Source: Lachnospiraceae bacterium
GTDB taxonomy: Bacteria > Bacillota > Clostridia > Lachnospirales > Lachnospiraceae
Reading direction: 5' to 3'
Length of the DNA: 64,000 bases
Assembly: GCA_017482205.1 (NCBI GenBank)
Contig: JAFUNK010000003.1
Coordinates: 1-64,000, forward strand
In this document: in pieces, positions 24,707-33,134 of the stretch
Layout of the letters: every line of letters starts with the position of its first letter
Position numbering within the stretch: position 1 is the first letter of the stretch
Notes under the pieces: generated by a model
What the model saw: the letters and a program-made list of their open reading frames with translations, nothing else
The model's database searches: none
What the model was told of the DNA's origin: nothing
Position numbers and translations under genes: made by a program

Positions 24707-26557
24707 ATGAGCCGTTTAAAGATTGCAACACCCAATAAGGCACAACTTACAGTAGAGAGACTGTACAAGGATTTAGAGAGACATATTGTAGCCAGCCCGC
24801 CGGGATTGTGTCCCGTGGACTTGCAGTTGACTTTTTTAAAACTCTGTCACGCACAGACCTGTGGTAAGTGTATTCCCTGCAGAGTCGGCTTGGGACAGCT
24901 GGCACATTTGATGGAGGATGTGCTGGAAGGCAGGGCTACTTTAAAAACATTGGATTTACTGGAAGAGACTGCAAACAACATTATGGATTCTGCGGACTGT
25001 GCCATCGGCTATGAAGCAGCACATATGGTGCTGGCAGGCTTAGACGGTTTCAGGGAAGATTACATATATCATATTGAGCATGGAAAGTGTTCTTATCATA
25101 TTACCCAGCCTGTACCCTGTGTGGCATTGTGTCCCGCAGGTGTGGATATTCCGGGATATATTGCACTGGTGGGCGAAGAACGTTATGCGGATGCGGTAAA
25201 ACTTATCCGTAAGGATAATCCTTTCCCCACGGCATGTGCACTTATCTGTGAGCATCCTTGTGAGGCAAGATGCCGGCGCAACATGATTGATGGTCCTGTT
25301 AACATCAGGGGATTAAAACGAATGGCAGTGGACAATGCCCGTGCCAATACGGTGGAAGTACCCCAAAAGGCAGAAAGCACCGGCAAGAGGGTGGCAATCG
25401 TAGGTGGTGGTCCCGGTGGCTTGTCAGCCGCATATTATCTGGAACTGATGGGACACCATGCAGTAGTATTTGAAGAAAAATCCAAGCTGGGCGGTATGCT
25501 CAGATACGGTATCCCCAATTATCGTTTCCCCAGAGAGCGTTTGCAGGAGGATATCGATGCTATTTTATCCACCGGTGTAGAGGTGCATTTAAATACCCGT
25601 ATCGGTAACGGTGAGGGAGAAATTCCTTTTGAAAAATTAAGAGAAGAGTATGATGCAGTTTATGTTGCAATCGGTGCCCATACAGATAAGAAAATCGGTA
25701 TTGAAGGTGAAGAGTCCGAGGGGGTTATTTCTGCGGTAGAGCTGCTTAGAAATATCGGCGAAGAGAAGATGCCTGACTTTAAGGATAAGACCGTGATTGT
25801 AGTTGGTGGCGGTAATGTTGCCATGGACTGTACCCGTTCTGCTATCCGACTGGGGGCAAAGAAGGTGAGTATTGCTTACAGACGCCGTCAGGAGGATATG
25901 ACTGCACTGCCTGAGGAAGTAGAGGGTGCAATTGCAGAAGGTGCGGAATTGTATAGCTTAAAAGCACCCAACAGAATTGAAGCGGATGAGAACGGCAAGG
26001 TGGTGGCTCTGTGGGTAGAGCCCCAGATTATCGGACCTATCGATGCGTGGGGAAGAGCCCGTCCCATTCAGGCAGAAGTACCGCTTATGCGGATTCCCTG
26101 TGATGTGGTGGTGGTAGCTATCGGACAGGGTATTGAAACCCGTCATTTTGAAGAAGCGGGACTTTCCGTAAAGAGGGGAACACTGGCAGCCATGAGTGAC
26201 AGTGAAGTGAAGGATGTGCCCGGTGTATTTGCAGGCGGTGACTGTGTAACAGGACCGGCTACGGTTATCCGTGCTATCGGTGCGGGAAAGGTAGCGGCAG
26301 CAAATATTGACGAATATCTGGGGTATCATCATGTGATTCCCTGTGATGTAGAAATTCCCCAGGTCAAATATGATGATAAAAAGCCCTGCGGAAGAATACA
26401 GATGGGCGAAAAGGAAGCTGCGGAAAGAAAGGCAGATTTCGATGCGTTTGAAAACTGTATGACGAAGCAGGAAGCCTGTCAGGAGGCAGGCAGATGCTTG
26501 CGTTGTGACCGTTACGGTTACGGCAGCTTAAAGGGAGGCAGAGCAGCAATATGGTAA
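24707..26557 (+). CDS. NAD(P)-binding flavoprotein with NuoF-like Fe-S domain, hydrogenase partner
   Basis: 616 residues. The first 110 residues carry the NuoF C-terminal-like iron-sulphur motif CGKCIPCRVG...DCAIG. Next is the GltD/NfnB-like module: Cys clusters CVALCPAGVDIPGYI and CEHPCEARCRR, an FAD site VAIVGGGPGGLSAAYYLE (about 226), an NAD(P) site VIVVGGGNVAMDC (about 365) and the closing GVFAGGDCVTGPATVI. It probably passes electrons between pyridine nucleotide, flavin and the hydrogenase encoded immediately downstream (ATG overlaps this stop), as in multimeric NAD(P)-dependent [FeFe] hydrogenases. The FMN-binding NuoF and NuoE parts are absent. AGGAAATGAGGAAAAG precedes the start. Confidence 0.88.
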   Translation: MSRLKIATPNKAQLTVERLYKDLERHIVASPPGLCPVDLQLTFLKLCHAQTCGKCIPCRVGLGQLAHLMEDVLEGRATLKTLDLLEETANNIMDSADCAIGYEAAHMVLAGLDGFREDYIYHIEHGKCSYHITQPVPCVALCPAGVDIPGYIALVGEERYADAVKLIRKDNPFPTACALICEHPCEARCRRNMIDGPVNIRGLKRMAVDNARANTVEVPQKAESTGKRVAIVGGGPGGLSAAYYLELMGHHAVVFEEKSKLGGMLRYGIPNYRFPRERLQEDIDAILSTGVEVHLNTRIGNGEGEIPFEKLREEYDAVYVAIGAHTDKKIGIEGEESEGVISAVELLRNIGEEKMPDFKDKTVIVVGGGNVAMDCTRSAIRLGAKKVSIAYRRRQEDMTALPEEVEGAIAEGAELYSLKAPNRIEADENGKVVALWVEPQIIGPIDAWGRARPIQAEVPLMRIPCDVVVVAIGQGIETRHFEEAGLSVKRGTLAAMSDSEVKDVPGVFAGGDCVTGPATVIRAIGAGKVAAANIDEYLGYHHVIPCDVEIPQVKYDDKKPCGRIQMGEKEAAERKADFDAFENCMTKQEACQEAGRCLRCDRYGYGSLKGGRAAIW

Positions 26558-28380
26558 AAGAAGTACATTTATTGATAGATGGGATAGAGGTGTGTGTACC
26601 CGAAGGAACTACCGTAATGAAGGCCGCGGCTACCGTTGGTATTGAAATCCCCCATTTATGTTTCTTGGAAAAAATCAATGAAATCAGTGCCTGCAAGGTC
26701 TGCGTGGTAGAACTGAAGGGAAAACAAAAGCTGATTACAGCCTGCAACAGTAAGGTGGAAGAAGGAATGGTGGTATTTACCAATTCTCCCAAGGTAAGAA
26801 GTGTCAGAAGAACTAATGTGGAGCTGATTTTATCCCAGCATGACTGCCATTGTGCCACCTGTGTACGTAGCGGTAACTGTGCGTTACAGAAACTGTCCAA
26901 CGATTTGGGCATTATTGAAGTACCTTATAAAGAAGAAGTACCGGTTACCCCTTGGAATCACAATTTCCCTTTAATCAGGGATTCCAGCAAATGTATTAAG
27001 TGTATGCGTTGTGTGCAGATTTGTGATAAGGTGCAGGATATGCATATCTGGGATGTGCAGAATACCGGTTCCAGAACCACTGTGGATGTGGCAAGAAACA
27101 TTCCGATAGAAGCATCTGACTGTACTCTTTGCGGACAGTGTATTACCCATTGTCCTACCGGAGCACTGCGGGAGAGAAACGACATTCCCAAGGTGTTTGA
27201 AGCATTGGCAGACCCGGAAAAGATTACGGTGGTACAGGTGGCACCTGCGGTACGTACCGCATGGGGTGAGGATTTGGGGCTGGATGCAGCCGATTCCACG
27301 GAAGGCAAGATGGTGGCAGCCTTAAAGCGGATTGGTTTTGATTATGTGTTTGATACCAATTTTACGGCAGATTTAACTATTATGGAGGAAGGAACGGAAT
27401 TACTGACCCGTTTGCAGGAGCCACAAAAATATGCATGGCCCATGTTTACCTCCTGTTGTCCTGCATGGGTGAATTTTGTGGCAAAGAGATATCCCAAGTA
27501 TTTGAGAAATCTTTCTACCGCTAAGTCGCCCCAGCAGATGTTCGGTGCTATGGTAAAGACATATTTTGCAGAAAAGAAGGGGATTGACCCTAACAATATT
27601 TGTTGTATTTCCATTATGCCCTGTGTGTCCAAAAAGCGCGAGGCGGCACTGCCTTATATGAAGAGTGCAGGGGCAGGACAGGATGTGGATATTGTATTAA
27701 CCACCAGAGAGTTTGCAAGAATGCTTCGGGCAGAACATATCAACCCCAAGGTGTTAAAGGAGCAGCCTTTTGATTCTATCTTGGGTGAAAGTACCGGTGC
27801 GGGTGTTATCTTCGGTGTGACCGGAGGTGTAATGGAAGCTGCGTTAAGAACTGCTTATGCAGTGGTAGAGGGGCAAAATCCCCCTGCGGATGCTTTTAAA
27901 CAGGTAAGAAAAACGGAAGCAGAGGAAAAGGCATGTACATCCGGCGGTTGTGAAAGCTGCAGTGCCTGCGGCGGTGAAGAAACCAGAGTGTTAGGAAACA
28001 GAAAAGAAGCAGAATTTGCACTGGGTGATAAAAAGTTACGTGTCTGCACCGTCAGCGGATTAGGAGAAGCAGAGCATCTGATGCAGGATATCATAAACGG
28101 AAGGGCAGAGTATGATTTTGTAGAAGTAATGTCCTGTCCCGGCGGCTGTGTAGGCGGTGGCGGACAGCCTATTCATGACGGCTGTGAAATGGCTTTTGTG
28201 CGTGGTAAGGAGCTGTATGAACTGGATGAGAAACGTCCTTTGAGATTTTCACATGAAAATGAGGAAGTAAAGCAGTTGTATGCAGAATTTTTGGGTAAGC
28301 CTTTAAGTCATAAGTCCCATGAGCTTCTTCATTCAGACCATGTAAACGAATTGTATTATTTTGCAAAGAATTATCTATAA
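26551..28380 (+). CDS. hydA: [FeFe] hydrogenase catalytic subunit
   Basis: 609 residues. In order: a plant-type [2Fe-2S] domain (CFLEKINEISACKVCVVE, later CNSK), the His-Cys3 cluster site HDCHCATCVRSGNC (about 95-105), two [4Fe-4S] motifs (CIKCMRCVQIC and CTLCGQCITHC), and the H-cluster domain with L1 TSCCPAWVNF, L2 MPCVSKKREA and L3 MSCPGGCVGGGGQP. All catalytic cysteines are present, so it should reduce protons or oxidise H2. An extra Cys motif CTSGGCESCSACGG (about 461-475) lies between L2 and L3. It overlaps the preceding flavoprotein gene. No maturases (HydE, F, G) are in the window. Confidence 0.96.
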   Translation: MVKEVHLLIDGIEVCVPEGTTVMKAAATVGIEIPHLCFLEKINEISACKVCVVELKGKQKLITACNSKVEEGMVVFTNSPKVRSVRRTNVELILSQHDCHCATCVRSGNCALQKLSNDLGIIEVPYKEEVPVTPWNHNFPLIRDSSKCIKCMRCVQICDKVQDMHIWDVQNTGSRTTVDVARNIPIEASDCTLCGQCITHCPTGALRERNDIPKVFEALADPEKITVVQVAPAVRTAWGEDLGLDAADSTEGKMVAALKRIGFDYVFDTNFTADLTIMEEGTELLTRLQEPQKYAWPMFTSCCPAWVNFVAKRYPKYLRNLSTAKSPQQMFGAMVKTYFAEKKGIDPNNICCISIMPCVSKKREAALPYMKSAGAGQDVDIVLTTREFARMLRAEHINPKVLKEQPFDSILGESTGAGVIFGVTGGVMEAALRTAYAVVEGQNPPADAFKQVRKTEAEEKACTSGGCESCSACGGEETRVLGNRKEAEFALGDKKLRVCTVSGLGEAEHLMQDIINGRAEYDFVEVMSCPGGCVGGGGQPIHDGCEMAFVRGKELYELDEKRPLRFSHENEEVKQLYAEFLGKPLSHKSHELLHSDHVNELYYFAKNYL

Positions 28381-28463
28381 GATTTGTGAAAACGGTTGCG
28401 TGCAGTACCGGAAGCAACCGGTAAAAAGAGATTTGTGTAAAGGTAAAAATATAGGTTAAAAAT

Positions 28464-28510
28464 AACGGTCAGGAAGCCGGTGTGCCGGTTGTACCTGACC
28501 GTTGTTTTTG
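28464..28510. terminator. Terminator between convergent hydA and pyrI
   Basis: AACGGTCAGG (28464-28473) pairs with CCTGACCGTT (28494-28503), with an inner CCGG/CCGG, followed by a T-rich tract. It can serve hydA on the plus strand. Confidence 0.8.
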
Positions 28511-28557
28511 TTTGTGATATTTGTGCAGGGCTTTTTTTAATGCCGGTATTGTAAAAT

Positions 28558-28989
28558 TTACAGGTTTTTGCTGCCCTTTTCCTCGCAGTATTTACAACGG
28601 TATACTTCTTTTTCTTCATCGGCTAACAGGAAGATGTGGGGAAGTTCCTGTTCGATGGAAGTAATACAGCGGGGATTTTTACAGCGGATGACATTTTTAA
28701 TCATCTTGGGAAGTACCAGAGCTTTCTTGTGTACGATTTCACCGTCTTTAATTACATTCACGGTAATATTGTGGTCTAAAAATGCCAGTACATCCAAATC
28801 CAACTGGTTGATGTCACATTCTACTTTTAAAATGTCTTTTTTACCCATTTTGTTGCTGCGGGCATTTTTGATAATGGCAACGGTACAGTCCAATTTGCCT
28901 AACTGTAAATGCTCGTAAATGTCCATACTTTCCCCGGCTTTGATGTGATCCAGTACAAAACCTTCTTCGATTTTTCCTACATTTAACAT
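28558..28989 (-). CDS. pyrI: Aspartate carbamoyltransferase regulatory subunit
   Basis: 143 residues. N-terminal allosteric domain (VGKIEEGFVLDHIKAGESMDIYEHL...) and C-terminal zinc domain with four Cys in RCKNPRCITS and YRCKYCE. PyrI binds nucleotide effectors and tunes the catalytic PyrB trimers in pyrimidine synthesis. It lies 15 nt after pyrB, in the order usual for clostridia. A good AGGAGG precedes the start on the minus strand. Confidence 0.95.
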   Translation of the reverse strand: MLNVGKIEEGFVLDHIKAGESMDIYEHLQLGKLDCTVAIIKNARSNKMGKKDILKVECDINQLDLDVLAFLDHNITVNVIKDGEIVHKKALVLPKMIKNVIRCKNPRCITSIEQELPHIFLLADEEKEVYRCKYCEEKGSKNL

Positions 28990-29004
28990 TGTCCGTAACC
29001 TCCT

Positions 29005-29922
29005 TTATGCGACTGTGATGTTTAACAGGGTAAGAATCAGTGCCATGCGGACATACACACCGTACTGTGCCTGCTTGAAGTATGCGGCTCTGGGGTCACT
29101 GTCCACTTCTACGGAAATTTCATTGACTCTGGGCAGAGGATGCAGTACCAGCATATCAGAGCTTGCAAGAGCCAGCTTTTCAGTGTTTAGGATATAGAAG
29201 TCTTTTAAGCGGACATAATCTTCTTCATTGAAGAAGCGTTCTCTCTGTACTCTGGTCATGTATAAGATATCCAGAGTGGGCATTACATTTTCTAAACGGA
29301 TAACTTCTTCATAAGGAATGTTCTTTTCTTTTAACATGTCGGTAATGTAGTCCGGTACTTTTAACTCTTCGGGAGAGATGAATACAAAGCGTACATTGGG
29401 ATAGCGCACCAGAGCGTTAATCAGGGAGTGTACGGTACGACCGAATTTTAAGTCGCCGCAAAGACCGATGGTTAAGTTGTCCAGGTGGCCTTTCAGACTG
29501 CGGATAGTCAACAAGTCTGTTAATGTCTGGGTGGGGTGCTGGTGACCGCCGTCACCTGCGTTGATAACCGGAATGCCGGATTTTTCAGCGGCAACCATGG
29601 GAGCACCTTCCTTGGGATGACGCATGGCACAAATGTCTGCGTAGCAGGAAACGGTACGGATAGTGTCGGATACGCTTTCACCTTTTGCAGCAGAAGAGTT
29701 GGAAGCATCAGAAAAGCCCAAAACCTGACCGCCTAAGCGTAACATGGCGGATTCAAAGCTCAATCGGGTACGTGTGCTGGGTTCATAAAAACAGGTAGCA
29801 AGAATTTTGCCGTTGCAGGCACTTGCGTATTTGGCAGGATTTTTTTCAATGTCATCTGCCAGCTTAAATAGATTTTCCAGTTCTTCCACAGAAAAATCAA
29901 GAGGACTCATTAAATGTTTCAT
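29005..29922 (-). CDS. pyrB: Aspartate carbamoyltransferase catalytic subunit
   Basis: 305 residues, full length. Carbamoyl phosphate-binding motif [15 protein letters not shown] and aspartate-binding regions ([23 protein letters not shown]) are complete. It condenses carbamoyl phosphate and aspartate in the first committed step of pyrimidine synthesis. AGAAAGGTGAG precedes the start, and just upstream the leader has a hairpin GTCCGC-CCT-GCGGAC (29941-29955), which is not a recognisable PyrR attenuator but could influence initiation. Confidence 0.97.
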   Translation of the reverse strand: MKHLMSPLDFSVEELENLFKLADDIEKNPAKYASACNGKILATCFYEPSTRTRLSFESAMLRLGGQVLGFSDASNSSAAKGESVSDTIRTVSCYADICAMRHPKEGAPMVAAEKSGIPVINAGDGGHQHPTQTLTDLLTIRSLKGHLDNLTIGLCGDLKFGRTVHSLINALVRYPNVRFVFISPEELKVPDYITDMLKEKNIPYEEVIRLENVMPTLDILYMTRVQRERFFNEEDYVRLKDFYILNTEKLALASSDMLVLHPLPRVNEISVEVDSDPRAAYFKQAQYGVYVRMALILTLLNITVA

Positions 29923-29983
29923 ATTGTATACTCACCTTTCTGTCCGCAGGGCGGACGCTTTTGTTTTAACAGACTTGCCCGAA

Positions 29984-30016
29984 AAAAATCGAAGAGGATA
30001 AATCTCTTCGATTTTT
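29984..30016 (-). terminator. Terminator after the nitroreductase gene
   Basis: AATCGAAGAG and CTCTTCGATT form a perfect stem with flanking A and T runs, so it can end transcription on the minus strand (nitroreductase) before pyrB. Confidence 0.8.
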
Positions 30017-30019
30017 ATA

Positions 30020-30559
30020 TCATTTATAGGATAGTAATTCCTCCACGGGTTTACGTCTGGGAGCAACAGGCTCTTCAGCAGGATAACCTACGGGAATAAG
30101 GGCAACCAGTTCTCTGTCTTCGGGAACCTCTAATAAAGAAGCTGCTTTAGCTTCATCAAAGATACCTAAAATAACGGTGCCGAGTCCCTGCTCATAAGCT
30201 GCAAGGCAAAATGCTTCAGTAGCAATGCCGGCATCAAACATCTGCCATCCCCCTTCTTTTGGGGTGCTGAAAGAACCGTCTCTTTCAAAGCCGCTTCTGT
30301 TTTTGATAAAGGTAACGGCAATGAGTAGCGGTGCATTTTTGATGATTTCACCATTTTTTGCATAGGCGGATGTGCATTCGTCTGCAATCTTGTCTTTTAA
30401 AGCACCCTCTACGGCAATGTAGCGGGTAATCTGGGTATGCTTCCAACTGGGAGCATAAGAAGCTGTTTCTACAATGTTTTCCAGTACATCGTGAGGAACG
30501 GGCCTGTCCGTAAACTGACGGATACTTCTGCGTCCTCTGATACATTCATTGGCTGTCAT
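30020..30559 (-). CDS. Nitroreductase family protein
   Basis: 179 residues from the start at 30559, supported by AGGAGG at 30565-30570 (complement). An in-frame Met upstream would add residues translated from a duplicated leader and is rejected. The N-terminus CIRGRRSIRQFTDRPVP is the FMN-binding nitroreductase signature; further family blocks are ETASYAPSWKHTQ, and the C-terminal GLGTVILGIFDEAKAASLLEVPEDRELVALIPVGYPAEEP. Such flavoenzymes reduce nitro compounds or quinones with NAD(P)H. The gene appears monocistronic, ending at the terminator at 29984-30016. Confidence 0.92.
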   Translation of the reverse strand: MTANECIRGRRSIRQFTDRPVPHDVLENIVETASYAPSWKHTQITRYIAVEGALKDKIADECTSAYAKNGEIIKNAPLLIAVTFIKNRSGFERDGSFSTPKEGGWQMFDAGIATEAFCLAAYEQGLGTVILGIFDEAKAASLLEVPEDRELVALIPVGYPAEEPVAPRRKPVEELLSYK

Positions 30560-30564
30560 GCAAT

Positions 30565-30644
30565 CCTCCTTTAATTTTGCGAAGCAAAATCCGAGCCCTT
30601 TGGCGAGGGGAGGATTTGCCTCCTTTAATTTTGCGAAGCAAAAT
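30565..30644 (-). repeat. Duplicated hairpin plus ribosome-binding-site leader
   Basis: A 26-bp segment occurs twice without change (30565-30590 and 30619-30644), 54 bp apart. Each copy contains the palindrome ATTTTGCGAAGCAAAAT followed, on the minus strand, by AAAGGAGG. Only the copy next to 30559 has a start codon at the proper distance. Confidence 0.75.
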
Positions 30645-30706
30645 ATTTCTTTTGGATATGATACCACAAAAGGGGGCTATAATCAACGCTAAAATTTTGA
30701 TATTGC

Positions 30707-30735
30707 TTGCATATCGCTAAGAATTACATTATAAT
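30707..30735 (+). promoter_or_regulatory. Promoter of the PH-like protein gene
   Basis: TTGCAT (30707-30712) and TATAAT (30730-30735) are separated by 17 nt, 60 bp before the gene at 30797. Confidence 0.6.
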
Positions 30736-30796
30736 AGAAAAGAAATAAAAAGGTGGTCTTTAAATGCAGACTTTTTAATTATGAGGAGTGATACAA

Positions 30797-31195
30797 ATGG
30801 CAAAAGAATTGGATAAGGATATAATGTTTCGTGAAAGAAAACGTTGGTTGTTTTTAGGTTTGCCTTTTACTTTTACGGTATATATTCTCAAAGATGATAT
30901 GCTTACTGTCGATACCGGCTTTTTTAAGAAGGTAGAGAACGATTGCTATATGTACAAGATTCAGGATGTGCAGCATACTGCCAGCCTCGTGGAGAGAATG
31001 TTTGGACTGGGTACGATTACCTGCCATACAGGAGATACCACGCATCCTACATTAAAACTGGTGCATATCAAAAATTCCAAGCAGATTAAGAACTATATTT
31101 TAGAGGCTTCCGAGGCAGCACGTATGCGTCGCAGAACTTTAAATACACTGGATATCGGTACAGGAGATATTGATGTGGCGGATATAGATGCCTGA
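30797..31195 (+). CDS. PH-like (bPH2/YdbT-type) domain protein
   Basis: 132 residues, start at ATG 30797 after GAGGAG. The sequence RWLFLGLPFTFTVYILKDDMLTVDTGFFKKVENDCYMYKIQDVQHTASLVERMFGLGTITCHTGD has the pattern of bacterial PH-like domains (start: 'L-x-x-G-x-x', D-V-Q core followed by 'ERxFGLGTI'). It has no membrane segment, unlike the usual YdbS/YdbT proteins, so it is probably cytoplasmic. It stands alone between a promoter and a terminator. Function unknown. Confidence 0.8.
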   Translation: MAKELDKDIMFRERKRWLFLGLPFTFTVYILKDDMLTVDTGFFKKVENDCYMYKIQDVQHTASLVERMFGLGTITCHTGDTTHPTLKLVHIKNSKQIKNYILEASEAARMRRRTLNTLDIGTGDIDVADIDA

Positions 31196-31271
31196 TGATA
31201 TACAATTATTGTGGTTTGCGGATTAAAGAACGGATAAGTTATAATATATTATATTTATAAAGTTTAAGAGG

Positions 31272-31299
31272 GACGGTGGTAGTGTTACACCGTCTTTTT
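31272..31299 (+). terminator. Terminator before the MATE gene
   Basis: GACGGTG (31272-31278) and CACCGTC (31288-31294) with a nine-base loop, followed by five Ts. It separates the PH-like gene from the MATE exporter; as it lies 60 bp before the latter it could also act as an attenuator. Confidence 0.75.
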
Positions 31300-31360
31300 G
31301 ACGGAATGAAAGAAAAGACGGAAAAATTGTCTTTGGAAAGAATGAGAGGCTTAATGCATT

Positions 31361-32767
31361 ATGGAACTGGATATGACGAAAGGCAGCCCTACGAAGCTGA
31401 TTGCAAAGTTTATCATACCGATTATTATAGGAAATATATTTCAGCAGCTTTACAGTATGGCAGATACCATTATTGTAGGGCATTTTGTGGGTGTGGATGC
31501 ATTGGCGGCAGTAGGAGCTACCGGCTCTATCACTTTTTTGATACTGGGATTCACCCAAGGGTTAACCACCGGATTTACGGTATTGACGGCACAGCGTTTT
31601 GGTGCAGGAGATAAAGAGGGCATGAAACAGAGCATCGGCAGTGCCTATATACTGGCAATGGTGCTGGCAGTGGTTATGACGGTTCTCACTTATACGCAGA
31701 TGGATAAGCTGCTGCATCTGATGAATACGCCGGACGATATTTATGAGATGACAAAGTCGTATATTCTGATTATTTGTCTGGGGCTTTCCTGCAATATTTT
31801 GTATAATCTTTTGGCAAGTGTACTGCGTGCCATTGGAAACAGTGTATTACCGTTGGTATTTTTAGTGATTGCGGCAGTTTTAAATGTGGGACTGGATATT
31901 TTATTTATTGCCGTATTTGATATGGGTGTGGACGGAGCAGCTTATGCAACGGTTATTTCACAGGGAGTATCGGGCATTTTGTGTCTGATTTATATTTTAG
32001 TGGCAGTACCGGCGGTCAGAATTGAAAAAAGGCATTGGAAACCGGAAGGACAGTGTGTAAAGAACCAGATTACCATTGGACTGCCCATGGCTTTACAGTA
32101 TTCTATTACGGCAATCGGTACGATAATGGTACAGTCTGCATTGAATTTGTTAGGCTCTACGGTTGTGGCTGCGTATTCCGTAGCGGGAAAGGTGGAAATG
32201 TTTGTAACCCAGCCTTATGGAGCAATGGGAACGACTATGGCTACCTATGGTGCTCAGAACAGAGGGGTGAATGACCTTGACAGAATACGAAAGGGTGTCA
32301 GAAGTGCAACAATAATGACTGTTATTTATTCGGTTATTATATATGGAGTGATGCTTTGGGTACTGCCTTATATGGTAAGACTTTTTATCACAGAGGCAGA
32401 GGTTGCAATGGTTTACGGCTATGTATGGGATTATGCGGTTTTGTGCGGTGCATTCTTTATTCCGTTGGGGCTGATATTTGTATACCGTCATGTTTTGCAG
32501 GGGTGTGGTTTCGGTGTACTACCCATGATGGGAGGTTTTGTTGAGCTTATCTGTCGCGGCGTAGTGGCTTTTCTGGCAGCAAAATACATGAGTTATATCG
32601 GTATATGCATGGGAAATGTAGCTGCATGGAGCATTACGGCGGTATTCTTTGTGATTTTGTATATGGTATTGATGCGGCATATGAAGCGAATGAAAACTGC
32701 TTACGAATCATGTTCCGCAAGCAGTCTTTCAAACAGCAGTCCGGCCATGAACCAGAGTGGTAAATAG
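31361..32767 (+). CDS. MATE family efflux transporter
   Basis: 468 residues with about twelve membrane helices in two similar halves. The beginning MTKGSPTKLIAKFIIPIIIGNIFQQLYSMADTIIVGHFVGVDALAAVGA is diagnostic for MATE exporters, which expel drugs or metabolites in exchange for Na+ or H+. The last 22 codons overlap the end of the convergent gene at 32701-33099, so the C-terminal tail (SCSASSLSNSSPAMNQSGK) may be a read-over extension. A related MATE gene is at 61435. Confidence 0.94.
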   Translation: MELDMTKGSPTKLIAKFIIPIIIGNIFQQLYSMADTIIVGHFVGVDALAAVGATGSITFLILGFTQGLTTGFTVLTAQRFGAGDKEGMKQSIGSAYILAMVLAVVMTVLTYTQMDKLLHLMNTPDDIYEMTKSYILIICLGLSCNILYNLLASVLRAIGNSVLPLVFLVIAAVLNVGLDILFIAVFDMGVDGAAYATVISQGVSGILCLIYILVAVPAVRIEKRHWKPEGQCVKNQITIGLPMALQYSITAIGTIMVQSALNLLGSTVVAAYSVAGKVEMFVTQPYGAMGTTMATYGAQNRGVNDLDRIRKGVRSATIMTVIYSVIIYGVMLWVLPYMVRLFITEAEVAMVYGYVWDYAVLCGAFFIPLGLIFVYRHVLQGCGFGVLPMMGGFVELICRGVVAFLAAKYMSYIGICMGNVAAWSITAVFFVILYMVLMRHMKRMKTAYESCSASSLSNSSPAMNQSGK

Positions 32768-33099
32768 TCTAACCGGATAAGTTTTTTGATGTGCCATCGG
32801 GAGGAACTGTAATCCCAGGGACAGAGTTGTTTTTTGCTTAAAAGCGTACCTGTCAAAAATTCGGCCGAAAAAATCAGAGATGCATAAGTGAGCCCTCTGA
32901 CAAAGGGGGATTTTCCTTTTAATAACCGACAGACAGGTGCTAAAAAACAGGCACATCCGTAAATGGGAAACATCCACAGGGAGGTATTCCCACGCAGGGT
33001 AAATTGTCTTCTTCGAAAAGAAGAAAAGGCTGTAAATATGATTTCCATGCACCAGCCTAAAATGCCACAGTGGATAAAATTGTGAATATATTTTTTCAT
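32701..33099 (-). CDS. Small CmpB-like (PF06541) membrane protein
   Basis: 132 residues from ATG at 33099. The frame is open further upstream, but only the part from MKKYIHNFIHCGILGWCMEIIFTAF onward looks like protein: GNTSLWMFPIYGCACFLAPVCRLL, LTYASLIFSAEFLTGTLL, CPWDYSSSRWHIKKLIRLDYLPLWFMAGLLFERL are the typical blocks of the family. Four membrane helices. The ribosome binding site is weak. Its 3' end overlaps the convergent MATE gene by 67 bp and its start lies 35 bp from folC, which runs the opposite way. Function not known. Confidence 0.75.
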   Translation of the reverse strand: MKKYIHNFIHCGILGWCMEIIFTAFSSFRRRQFTLRGNTSLWMFPIYGCACFLAPVCRLLKGKSPFVRGLTYASLIFSAEFLTGTLLSKKQLCPWDYSSSRWHIKKLIRLDYLPLWFMAGLLFERLLAEHDS

Positions 33100-33134
33100 G
33101 GAAAACAGTATCCCACGAAAAGGAGAAAATATAC

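Noticed and set aside
27342-27632. Minus-strand open frame within hydA
   Set aside because: Antisense shadow of the hydrogenase domain; no start signals.
29941-29955. PyrR-type attenuator before pyrB
   Set aside because: Only one short hairpin is present; the conserved PyrR-binding loop and an antiterminator/terminator pair are not found.
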